Both the position numbers and the translations under genes were made by a program. The notes below the pieces were generated by a model that had not been told where the DNA came from, did not search any database, and saw only the letters and a list, made by a program, of their open reading frames with translations. Below are positions 16,464 through 23,407 of a stretch of 64,000 nt of DNA, piece by piece. Origin of the DNA: Lachnospiraceae bacterium (GTDB lineage: Bacteria > Bacillota > Clostridia > Lachnospirales > Lachnospiraceae); NCBI GenBank assembly GCA_017624495.1, contig JAGAMY010000022.1, forward strand, positions 1 through 64,000, in the 5' to 3' direction. Within the stretch, counting starts at the first letter, position 1. Every line of letters starts with the position of its first letter.

Positions 16464-18230
16464 CTATTTAAAGGACAATTCGTACTTGATATTTTCTGCT
16501 TCCACAAGTCTTACCAGATTTTTTATCCTCTGTCGTATCTCATGCGGGTCAAAGGGCTTTTGCAACACATCAATTGCTCCTCTTTCCAATGCTGTAATCT
16601 CATCCTCCACCCGGCTTGCTCCGGTAATTACCACAGTAGGAATATGATTTAACAAAGGATTTGCCTTCATTCTTTCTAACAATTCCAATCCATCCATAAC
16701 CGGCATACGAATATCCGTAATCACCAAATCAATCATCTGCGATTTTTCTTTTAGTATTTTTAATGCTTCTTTCCCATTTTCTGCCTGAAGAACCTGATAA
16801 TTATCTTCTAAATTACAAACCAAAGCCTCTCTGCTGACTTCCATATCATCCACAACCAGTATTGTTCGTCTGTCATCTAACGGATGTGTTAAATTCTCCA
16901 CAACTTCACGGCTACAGAGCAATGCTTCATAGGCAGGAATATCTAATGGTTTAGAGTAATAAAAGCCCTGAATACAATCACAGCCACAATGCCCTAAGAA
17001 ATCCCTTTGATTCTCTGTTTCTACACCTTCCGCTACAATTTCCATATCTAATGCCTTTGCCATACGAACCACATAGGCAAGTATGTTGCTGGCACGTTCA
17101 GATACCTCTAAATTTCGGACAAACATCATATCGATTTTCAATACATCCACCAGCACATTTTTCAGCATATTCAACGATGAATATCCACTTCCAAAATCAT
17201 CCATCATGATTTTAAAGCCATTTTTCTGCAGTGTTTCCATTGCCACAAGCATCTGCTGGGAATTTTCCGTATATGCACTTTCTGTTACTTCGATTTTCAG
17301 ACAGGTGCTGTCTAAATTGTATTTTTCTAAAAGCCCCATGAGAAAATCACATAAATCCGTGCTATAAAAATTCACTCTGGATACGTTAATGGATATAGGC
17401 ATGGTCTTTATCCCACGACTGCGGAAATCCGACAACATCTTACATACCTCTTCCCACACAAAACGATCCAGCTTCATAATAAAGCCATTTTTTTCAGCAA
17501 GCGGAATAAATTTATTTGGCGCAATAACCCCTTTATCAGGATGACGCCATCTGACTAAAGCTTCTGCACTGATTGGCAGACCTGTCGCCACCGAATATAC
17601 AGGCTGTAGGTTAATAAAAAACTGCCCATCTTCTAAGGCATCATTCATCTGTCCTGCCAGTTCCTGTTCTTCCATCATTTCCTGGCGAAGCTTTTCATCG
17701 TAAAATGCATAGCGTTTTACACAACTGTCCTTAACGGTCTGTAAAGCCATTTCTGCCCTGTTGCACATGGAATCAATAGAAATCTCCTTATCTTCCACTT
17801 CATAAACGCCAATATGTACATATACAGGATAGTTTACCCCTGTGTCCGTAATACCTGCTTCAAGGAAATCCACGATTTCCGTCATATTCATAAAAAAGAA
17901 ATCCTTCTCCATGCAGGAAACAAAATGATCTCTTTCCTCCCTGCCGGCAATACCATAACTTCCTGTATTATCTTTAATGACCTTTGTGAGGTAAAGCAGC
18001 ACTTTATCGCCCACCTCTTCGCCAAACAATTCATTTACAACTTTAAATCCATCCACGTCCCATTTTATCAGAACATACTCTTTGTCCGGATTATTTAAAA
18101 TGAGTGCTTCTGCCTCCGCACGAAACTTTTCACGGTTGTACAAACCTGTTAATGCATCGATTTCTAAACGGGTACGAAGCTCTTCTATGGTTTCCTCTCC
18201 ATTCGTCTGGTTCATTCCCTGTTCTATCAT
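16464..18230 (-). CDS. Degenerate GGDEF-EAL-receiver protein (putative c-di-GMP phosphodiesterase)
   Basis: From the ATG at 18230 the product has 588 residues. An N-terminal GGDEF-like domain (DALTGLYNR at 25-33) has GREERDHF where GG(D/E)EF should be, so it should not make c-di-GMP. An EAL domain at ~195-435 keeps E223 of the EAL motif (AEALVRW), INVSR, EVTES, DDFGSGYSS at 344-352, LKID and AEGVET at 400-405, so it should be active. A C-terminal receiver has phospho-Asp D506 (ITDIRMPVMDG). A TACAAT -10-like element at 18274-18269 would make the upstream ATG at 18260 leaderless, whereas GGGGGA precedes the ATG at 18230. The order GGDEF-EAL-receiver is the reverse of usual response regulators. 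Confidence 0.9.
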   Translation of the reverse strand: MIEQGMNQTNGEETIEELRTRLEIDALTGLYNREKFRAEAEALILNNPDKEYVLIKWDVDGFKVVNELFGEEVGDKVLLYLTKVIKDNTGSYGIAGREERDHFVSCMEKDFFFMNMTEIVDFLEAGITDTGVNYPVYVHIGVYEVEDKEISIDSMCNRAEMALQTVKDSCVKRYAFYDEKLRQEMMEEQELAGQMNDALEDGQFFINLQPVYSVATGLPISAEALVRWRHPDKGVIAPNKFIPLAEKNGFIMKLDRFVWEEVCKMLSDFRSRGIKTMPISINVSRVNFYSTDLCDFLMGLLEKYNLDSTCLKIEVTESAYTENSQQMLVAMETLQKNGFKIMMDDFGSGYSSLNMLKNVLVDVLKIDMMFVRNLEVSERASNILAYVVRMAKALDMEIVAEGVETENQRDFLGHCGCDCIQGFYYSKPLDIPAYEALLCSREVVENLTHPLDDRRTILVVDDMEVSREALVCNLEDNYQVLQAENGKEALKILKEKSQMIDLVITDIRMPVMDGLELLERMKANPLLNHIPTVVITGASRVEDEITALERGAIDVLQKPFDPHEIRQRIKNLVRLVEAENIKYELSFK

Positions 18231-18307
18231 AAGATTATCCCCCATCCCACAATATTCCATCTAACCACATTGTACTATATTCAGAACAAAAAAGGAAGTA
18301 TAAAAGT

Positions 18308-18327
18308 AAGGGAGCTTTCGCCCCCTT
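18308..18327 (-). terminator. Terminator after the chorismate mutase gene
   Basis: In the minus-strand RNA an 8-bp stem (one G-U pair) closes a GAAA tetraloop and is followed by ACUUUUAUACUU. It begins 5 bases after the stop at 18332. The stable tetraloop and GC-rich stem make it convincing despite the interrupted U run. Confidence 0.7.
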
Positions 18328-18331
18328 ATGT

Positions 18332-18841
18332 TTACTTATTTTCTTCTATTATAAGCAAGATTGCTGCCTTTGCGAGTTCTGTTGTAAAATCTCCACCTAT
18401 GCACAGATAACAGGTATTTTGTCCATTTTCCATTACGGTTTCTACAGATTTAACCGTAAGATTTGCAAGAGCAATGGCATTGAGTGCCATGGATAAGCTG
18501 TTATTTTCCGGTCTGTATGGAAAAACAAGCATAATTTCCTCTTTGTTAAAATCTATTTTCTGTAATGCCTCTGACGCTCCGACCAACTTTGTATACTGGT
18601 ATGTCCGGCTTATTCCCATTAACTGCTTGAGAAATGCCTGATATTCTAAAAGATATTCTGTTTCCATATCTTTTGAACGGGCAGAAATAATTGCCTGCTC
18701 ACGCTCCGGCACATAAACAGCTCCACCTGTCTGTTTCTTACTTTCCACCACCTGATAAGAAAGTTCCATACGCTTTTGAAATAATGCTTTCATCTTTGTA
18801 TCTACAGCATCAATTTCCTGTCTGATTTTATCTAATTCCAT
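18332..18841 (-). CDS. Chorismate mutase (AroQ type) with ACT-like C-terminal domain
   Basis: The protein has 169 residues. Residues 1-85 match the helical AroQ-class chorismate mutase, which converts chorismate to prephenate for Phe/Tyr synthesis: LDKIRQEIDAVDTKM, ESKKQTG, YVPEREQAII. Residues ~100-169 look like an ACT-type regulatory fold (EEIMLVFPYRPENNSLSMALNAIA). In bifunctional P-proteins a prephenate dehydratase domain lies between mutase and ACT; here it is absent and the frame is intact. The start 11 bp after the Cof phosphatase gene has no better alternative. The ACT assignment is by pattern only. Confidence 0.82.
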   Translation of the reverse strand: MELDKIRQEIDAVDTKMKALFQKRMELSYQVVESKKQTGGAVYVPEREQAIISARSKDMETEYLLEYQAFLKQLMGISRTYQYTKLVGASEALQKIDFNKEEIMLVFPYRPENNSLSMALNAIALANLTVKSVETVMENGQNTCYLCIGGDFTTELAKAAILLIIEENK

Positions 18842-18852
18842 CCTTTGTGCTC

Positions 18853-19665
18853 CTATACCAACATAAATTTATAAATTACATCAGCTATACCGTCCTCGTC
18901 ATTTGAAGCAGTAATATAGTCTGCCACAGCTTTTACTTCTTCCTGCGCATTTGCCATAGCAACACCAAGACCTGCCATCTGTATCATGGAACGGTCATTA
19001 AAGCCATCACCACAGCATATCATATGGGTTCTGTCCGTATGCAGATGTTTTAAAAGAATCCCCAGTGAAAATGCCTTATCAATGGACTGTGGCATCATTT
19101 CAAGGAAAAATGGCTCAGAACGGAAAATATTGAGTTTTTCGCCAAAAACCTCCCGCATATGCTCTTGTGCTGACAGCACACTCTCCGGTTCACCGGTTAA
19201 TAAAAATTTGTTTACCGGGAAATCGATGGTTTCTACAAAGTTTTCCACCTTACGGATGGGCATTTGATTGATTTTTCCTTCCAGCTCCATATAGGTGTCT
19301 AACTCTGTACCTGCCACAATTTCACTGTCCGTATAGGTGACAATACCAAGTCCGGCTTCTTTGGCTTCCTTATAAATTGCTGCTGTCAGTTCACCCGGCA
19401 CCGTACTGTCATAAATCACTGCACCATTCGCATAATTAATAATATGTCCTCCGTTAAAGGACAATACAAATCCGCCAAATTCCTCTAAACGCAGTTCATC
19501 CGCCAACTTTACAATTCCACCTGTAGGTCTACCGGAGGCTAGTACCACCTTTTTTCCTGCACACTGTGCCTTAAGCAAAGCATCTTTGGTCTTTGGTGTA
19601 ATCACTTTTTGGGAATTGGTAAGAGTTCCGTCCAAATCCAGTACAATGACATCATATGTGTTCAT
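18853..19665 (-). CDS. Cof-type HAD-family sugar phosphatase
   Basis: This 270-residue protein has the HAD nucleophile motif IVLDLDGTL (D10, D12) at the N terminus, a conserved SGRPTGGIV motif II, a type IIB cap, and motif IV CCGDGFNDRSM near residue 218. The C-terminal GVAMANAQEEVK is typical of the Cof subfamily, which dephosphorylates small phosphosugars or flavin and thiamine precursors. It lies 17 bp after rpiB and 11 bp before the mutase gene, in one probable operon. Substrate specificity cannot be assigned. Confidence 0.9.
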   Translation of the reverse strand: MNTYDVIVLDLDGTLTNSQKVITPKTKDALLKAQCAGKKVVLASGRPTGGIVKLADELRLEEFGGFVLSFNGGHIINYANGAVIYDSTVPGELTAAIYKEAKEAGLGIVTYTDSEIVAGTELDTYMELEGKINQMPIRKVENFVETIDFPVNKFLLTGEPESVLSAQEHMREVFGEKLNIFRSEPFFLEMMPQSIDKAFSLGILLKHLHTDRTHMICCGDGFNDRSMIQMAGLGVAMANAQEEVKAVADYITASNDEDGIADVIYKFMLV

Positions 19666-19682
19666 GTCTGCACCTCTTACCT

Positions 19683-20126
19683 TTACTGTCTATTCTCAAT
19701 ATCCGCTATCATCTGGATACGCTCTGCATGTCTGCCGCCCATAAATTCTGCTTCTAAGTATGCTTTTACCATATCCTTTGCCAGTTCACCACCTACGATT
19801 CTTGCACCGAATGCAAGGATATTTGCGTTATTGTGCTGTTTTACCAGTCTGGCTGTAGCTGTATCGGAGCATACTGCTGCACGAATACCTTTTACTTTAT
19901 TGGCTGCAATAGAGATACCTACGCCTGTTCCACAGATTAAGATTCCACAATCTGCTTTTCCCTCTGCTACGGCTCTTGCTACCTTCTCACCATAATCCGG
20001 ATAGTTACAGCTATCCTTTGTATCTGTACCATAATTTTCTACTTCGTGACCTAATTCTTTTACATATTCAAGAATTTCCCATTTTAAATCTGTTGCTGCA
20101 TGATCGTTTCCAATAATAATTTTCAT
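19683..20126 (-). CDS. rpiB: Ribose-5-phosphate isomerase B
   Basis: This 147-residue cytosolic enzyme interconverts ribose 5-phosphate and ribulose 5-phosphate. Family motifs are present: MKIIIGNDHAA at the start, GILICGTGVGISIAANK with the catalytic Cys near 66, and SDTATARLVKQHNNANIL with the catalytic His. Its length matches RpiB. The ATG at 20126 is chosen over one four codons upstream because GGAGG lies 5 bases before it. It has its own consensus promoter just after the YqeG-type gene. Confidence 0.95.
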   Translation of the reverse strand: MKIIIGNDHAATDLKWEILEYVKELGHEVENYGTDTKDSCNYPDYGEKVARAVAEGKADCGILICGTGVGISIAANKVKGIRAAVCSDTATARLVKQHNNANILAFGARIVGGELAKDMVKAYLEAEFMGGRHAERIQMIADIENRQ

Positions 20127-20176
20127 ATGTGCCTCCATTTTTGATACTTGTATTTTTATTCTTTTTCCTGTTTTTG

Positions 20177-20205
20177 ATTTTACAGGGCTGGTAAAGTTTT
20201 GTCAA
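20177..20205 (-). promoter_or_regulatory. Sigma-A-type promoter of the rpiB operon
   Basis: TTGACA (20205-20200) and TAAAAT (20182-20177) on the minus strand are 17 bp apart, starting one base after the stop codon of the upstream YqeG-type gene. The expected leader is about 45 nt. Confidence 0.75.
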
Positions 20206-20742
20206 TTATTCTGATTTTACACCGGATGCATATTTATCCGTCTTTTTTTTATTTCTATGCCGATAAAAAAATAATACGATTTTTTCAATATAACGTTTTA
20301 ATACAATCTGGATTTCCTCTTTTGGATTTATGGGTTCTACCAGAAATGTACGGATTCCGGCAATATTCGCTCCCATCACATCGGTAAATATCTGATCTCC
20401 CACAAATACCGTATTCCGGCAGTCTGTCCCCATGATTTCCATGGCTTTTCGATAGTTCCCCGGCTTTGGCTTTGCCGCTTTAAATATATAATCCACACAA
20501 ATTTTTTCATTAAACATCTTTACACGGGGTTCTTTATTATTTGAGAGCAGTACACTAGAAAAACCTAATTCCTTTAAATGGGCAAAAAAAGCAATTGCCC
20601 TCTCATCCGCCGGGGCACCATGGGGAACTAATGTATTATCAATATCAAAAATCACTCCACGATAACCTTCCTTGTATAATTTTTCAAAATCAATCCGGTA
20701 TGTGGATGTCACATGTTCATCCGGGTATAAATAGTATTTCAT
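20206..20742 (-). CDS. yqeG: YqeG-family HAD-IIIA phosphatase
   Basis: From the ATG at 20742 the product has 178 residues. It starts with MKYYLYPDEHV, the typical YqeG opening, then the HAD motif I GVIFDIDNTLVPHG, motif II LLSNNKE, the KAAKPKPGNY lysine motif and motif III/IV VFVGDQIFTDVMGA. These are phosphatidylglycerophosphatase-like HAD-IIIA enzymes common in Firmicutes. The C terminus is basic and lysine-rich. The ATG 15 bases further up is also possible, but the chosen one has GAGG at a workable distance and the conserved N terminus. Confidence 0.9.
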   Translation of the reverse strand: MKYYLYPDEHVTSTYRIDFEKLYKEGYRGVIFDIDNTLVPHGAPADERAIAFFAHLKELGFSSVLLSNNKEPRVKMFNEKICVDYIFKAAKPKPGNYRKAMEIMGTDCRNTVFVGDQIFTDVMGANIAGIRTFLVEPINPKEEIQIVLKRYIEKIVLFFYRHRNKKKTDKYASGVKSE

Positions 20743-20777
20743 GCTGTATTTCCTCATTTCGACAAAAAATCATAAAA

Positions 20778-20806
20778 AACTGCCGCCTATACTCAAAGCG
20801 ACAGTT
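20778..20806 (-). terminator. Terminator overlapping the end of the small protein gene
   Basis: Nine-bp arms (20778-20786 and 20798-20806, one G-U pair in RNA) are followed on the minus strand by TTTTTTATG. The stem includes the stop codon of the gene at 20793. It separates the nrdR unit from the YqeG-type gene. Confidence 0.75.
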
Positions 20807-21029
20807 CTCCTCCAACAAAAAACTGATATTGATGAATGACCTGGTCCTTTTTCATGGAATTAATTGCCCATTCTACATCCAGATTTGCAAGCTCGCCATC
20901 TAATACCTTCCGTTTATATGTACTATCGGATGCAGTCAATTGCATCACCTGATGATTCTCTTTATCCTGATTTTTATTTATGCTGTGTTCATAAAACACA
21001 ACGCATGGGCGAATTCCTGAAATATGCAT
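20793..21029 (-). CDS. Unknown 78-residue protein downstream of nrdR
   Basis: I do not recognise the family. The ATG at 21029 has GAGG about 9 bases upstream and begins 20 bp after the nrdR stop, so the two are probably co-transcribed. The sequence is soluble and polar with a short hydrophobic end (YQFFVGGELSL). A convincing terminator overlaps its stop codon, which supports a real 3' end here. No motif, signal peptide or membrane helix is visible. Confidence 0.65.
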   Translation of the reverse strand: MHISGIRPCVVFYEHSINKNQDKENHQVMQLTASDSTYKRKVLDGELANLDVEWAINSMKKDQVIHQYQFFVGGELSL

Positions 21030-21048
21030 GGCACTCATCCTCATTTTA

Positions 21049-21498
21049 TTACTCTAAAATTTTCTTTAATTCATTCATAAAAGTGTTGATATCCTTAAAT
21101 TCTCTGTATACAGAAGCAAAACGGACATAAGCAACCGCTTCTAAGTCTTTTAGCTTATCCATAACAATTTCACCGATTTTTGCACTGGAAATTTCTTTTT
21201 CTTCCCTGTTAAAAATCTCTGTTTCAATATCATCCACAAGCTGATTTATCTGATTAGCCGAAACCGGTCTTTTATGACAGGCACGAAGTATTCCTGCCTC
21301 AATTTTAGAACGGTCATACTGCTCACGGTTATTATCTTTTTTGATAACAATAAGGGGTATCGTTTCTACCTTTTCATATGTGGTAAAACGTTTTCCACAT
21401 TCATCACACATTCTCCGGCGACGAATGGAATTATTGTCATCCGCTGGTCTTGAATCAATCACCCTTGTACTTTCATTACTACAAAATGGACACTTCAT
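21049..21498 (-). CDS. nrdR: Transcriptional repressor NrdR
   Basis: The 149-residue protein has an N-terminal zinc ribbon with C3, C6, C31 and C34 (MKCPFC and RMCDECGKRF), then an ATP-cone domain (IVIKKDNNREQYDRSKIEAG onwards). NrdR represses ribonucleotide reductase genes in response to the (d)ATP balance by binding NrdR boxes. Length and motifs are complete. The promoter at 21547-21575 is a strong sigma-A match. No ribonucleotide reductase gene is in the window, so its targets lie elsewhere. Confidence 0.97.
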   Translation of the reverse strand: MKCPFCSNESTRVIDSRPADDNNSIRRRRMCDECGKRFTTYEKVETIPLIVIKKDNNREQYDRSKIEAGILRACHKRPVSANQINQLVDDIETEIFNREEKEISSAKIGEIVMDKLKDLEAVAYVRFASVYREFKDINTFMNELKKILE

Positions 21499-21546
21499 GT
21501 ATTTACCCCCCTAAAATTCCCTGCAATACCGCATTTATTATGCACA

Positions 21547-21575
21547 AGTATAGCTTTCCGGAATTTTCTTGTCAA
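21547..21575 (-). promoter_or_regulatory. Consensus promoter of nrdR
   Basis: TTGACA (21575-21570) and TATACT (21552-21547) on the minus strand have a 17-bp spacer. Transcription should start near 21540, about 40 nt before the nrdR ATG. Confidence 0.75.
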
Positions 21576-21600
21576 TCCGTTTTGCATGATTTTTGCCGTA

Positions 21601-21855
21601 TTACAGCTTTTTTCTGATTTTTTCTTCCTCAATTTCCACCAGAATAATATCTGAACCAATACGCACAATACATTTCCACGGAATACAAAATTCAAAATCA
21701 TGTCCAAACATACCAAATATCTTACAGGGTCCGGGAATAATTAATGCCTGTATGCATCCGCTACACTCATCCAATTCTATGTCCATGACATTTCCAAGAC
21801 ATTTCCCATCGCAAATATTAATAACTTCCTTTTTCTGCAGCTCACATAATCGCAT
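21601..21855 (-). CDS. YlmC/YmxH-family PRC-barrel protein
   Basis: This 84-residue protein starts MRLCELQKKEVINI and continues DGKCLGNVMDIELDE, which matches the short PRC-barrel proteins of the YlmC/YmxH sporulation family in endospore-forming clostridia. The LIIPGPCKIFGMFG and IPWKCIVRIGSDIILVEI segments are typical of it. The biochemical role is unclear. The gene sits between ychF and nrdR and is consistent with a spore-former, but it is not proof of sporulation. Confidence 0.85.
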   Translation of the reverse strand: MRLCELQKKEVINICDGKCLGNVMDIELDECSGCIQALIIPGPCKIFGMFGHDFEFCIPWKCIVRIGSDIILVEIEEEKIRKKL

Positions 21856-21906
21856 TTTGCAGCTCCGAAGTTTTTCTTGCTCTATTTTATGCTGACGGCT
21901 TTTCTG

Positions 21907-23007
21907 TTATACATTGAAACGGAATAACATAACGTCACCGTCTTTTACTACATATTCTTTTCCCTCAAGTCCTACGATACCCTTTTCTTTGGCTGCTGAA
22001 AGGCTTCCACAGTCCAATAAATCCTGATAATTCACTACCTCTGCGCGGATAAATCCACGCTCAAAGTCACTATGAATCTTTCCTGCCGCCTGTGGTGCTT
22101 TTGTACCTTTGATAATGGTCCATGCACGGGTTTCGTCCTCTCCGGCTGTTAAATAACTGATTAAGCCAAGAAGGCTGTAACTTGCTTTGATAAGCTTCTC
22201 AAGACCGGATTCTTTTAAGCCTAAATCTTCTAAGAACATAGCTTTTTCTTCATCATCAAGCTCTGCAATTTCCTGCTCAATCTGTGCACAGATAACAAAT
22301 ACTTCACTGTTTTCTTCTGCTGCTCTTTCTCTTACTTCTTTTACGAAGCTGTTGGAATTGCCGTCATCCGCCAAATCATCCTCTGCTACATTTGCTGCAT
22401 AAATTACCGGTTTTGCAGTCAGAAGATTATAGGATTTAAACCATGCAATTTCATCCTCGTCTTCAGATAATTCGAAGGTTTTTGCCATGTTGCCGTCTTC
22501 TAAGTATTTTTTTATAGCTTCTAATAATGCCATTTCTTTTGCCAAAGTCTTGTCCATTCTTGCACCTTTGGCTGTTTTGGCAATTCGACGTTCTAAGATT
22601 TCAATATCCGAGAAAATCAATTCTAAATTTATGGTCTCGATGTCACGCACCGGGCTTACGCTTCCATCCACATGGACTACGTTGCTGTCCTCAAAGCAGC
22701 GGACTACATGCACAATAGCATCTACTTCACGGATATTCGCAAGGAACTGGTTTCCTAAGCCTTCACCTTTGCTGGCACCTTTTACAAGTCCTGCAATATC
22801 TACAAATTCAATAACTGCCGGAGTTACTTTTTTAGAGTTGTACATATCGCCTAATTTTTTCAATCTTTCATCCGGTACAGCTACGATACCTACATTTGGG
22901 TCAATGGTACAGAATGGGTAGTTTGCGGATTCTGCACCGGCTTTTGTCAATGAGTTGAATAATGTACTTTTTCCTACGTTTGGGAGTCCTACGATTCCTA
23001 ATTTCAT
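21907..23007 (-). CDS. ychF: Redox-regulated ATPase YchF
   Basis: This 366-residue Obg-family P-loop protein binds ATP rather than GTP and associates with ribosomes. It has GLPNVGKSTLFN at the start, DIAGLVKGASKGEGLGNQFL as the switch region, a coiled-coil insertion, and a C-terminal TGS domain (AWTIIKGTKAPQAAGKIHSDFERGF). The length is typical. The ORF ends with DGDVMLFRFNV, as in other YchF proteins. The upstream 400 bp hold an integrase scar rather than a gene. Confidence 0.97.
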   Translation of the reverse strand: MKLGIVGLPNVGKSTLFNSLTKAGAESANYPFCTIDPNVGIVAVPDERLKKLGDMYNSKKVTPAVIEFVDIAGLVKGASKGEGLGNQFLANIREVDAIVHVVRCFEDSNVVHVDGSVSPVRDIETINLELIFSDIEILERRIAKTAKGARMDKTLAKEMALLEAIKKYLEDGNMAKTFELSEDEDEIAWFKSYNLLTAKPVIYAANVAEDDLADDGNSNSFVKEVRERAAEENSEVFVICAQIEQEIAELDDEEKAMFLEDLGLKESGLEKLIKASYSLLGLISYLTAGEDETRAWTIIKGTKAPQAAGKIHSDFERGFIRAEVVNYQDLLDCGSLSAAKEKGIVGLEGKEYVVKDGDVMLFRFNV

Positions 23008-23069
23008 TTTTCTATATTCTCCTTTAAAAACCTTTATTTTAAGGGCTTTTCAGCATTTCTCTCATCTAT

Positions 23070-23091
23070 CGAGTGCCACAACGAGTGCCAC
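23070..23091. repeat. Pair of 10-bp direct repeats beside the integrase scar
   Basis: CGAGTGCCAC occurs at 23070-23079 and again at 23082-23091, two bases apart. The pair lies 24 bp beyond the stop codon of the deleted integrase. Arm-type or core sites of tyrosine integrases often lie near the end of the integrase gene, so this is a candidate remnant of an attachment region. That role is inference. Confidence 0.5.
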
Positions 23092-23114
23092 TATCCATTA
23101 AGATATATGAAGTT

Positions 23115-23260
23115 TTATATTACATTTAATGCTGTCGCCACAAGATTAATCTCTTTTTGTTTTTCTTCTTCTGTGATATGAACGTAAGTAGCATCCGCTA
23201 ACCATTGGTCTGCTGATAAATACCCTCACCAAGTTCTTTTCCGTTCAAATCCTTACCCAT
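23115..23260 (-). pseudogene. Deleted tyrosine integrase remnant
   Basis: An ATG at 23260 with a GGGAGAGG ribosome site opens a frame reading MGKDLNGKELGEGI and about six more residues, then a stop at 23198. This is how many ICE/transposon tyrosine recombinases of Lachnospiraceae begin. Directly after, in another frame, comes LADATYVHITEEEKQKEI and a stop at 23115-23117. That resembles the C-terminal helix of the same proteins. The catalytic core of roughly 350 residues is missing, so an internal deletion joined the two ends out of frame. The rest of 23261-23407 shows no gene. Nothing else of the element is recognised except possibly the neighbouring ATPase gene. Confidence 0.72.
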
Positions 23261-23407
23261 CTGAACCTCTCCCTTCTATATATAAAAAGAAAGTAGCCCC
23301 TACTTAGACAATACTTAGATTACCACATAAGAGCTTCATTTTCAATAAGTCCTTTCGCCTTATTATTTACTCATTGCATCATCCTTTCTACTTACCCAAA
23401 CTATACT

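Noticed and set aside
21495..21716. Minus-strand 73-codon frame between nrdR and the YmxH-type gene
   Set aside because: It overlaps both real genes and the nrdR promoter and shows no recognisable protein features.
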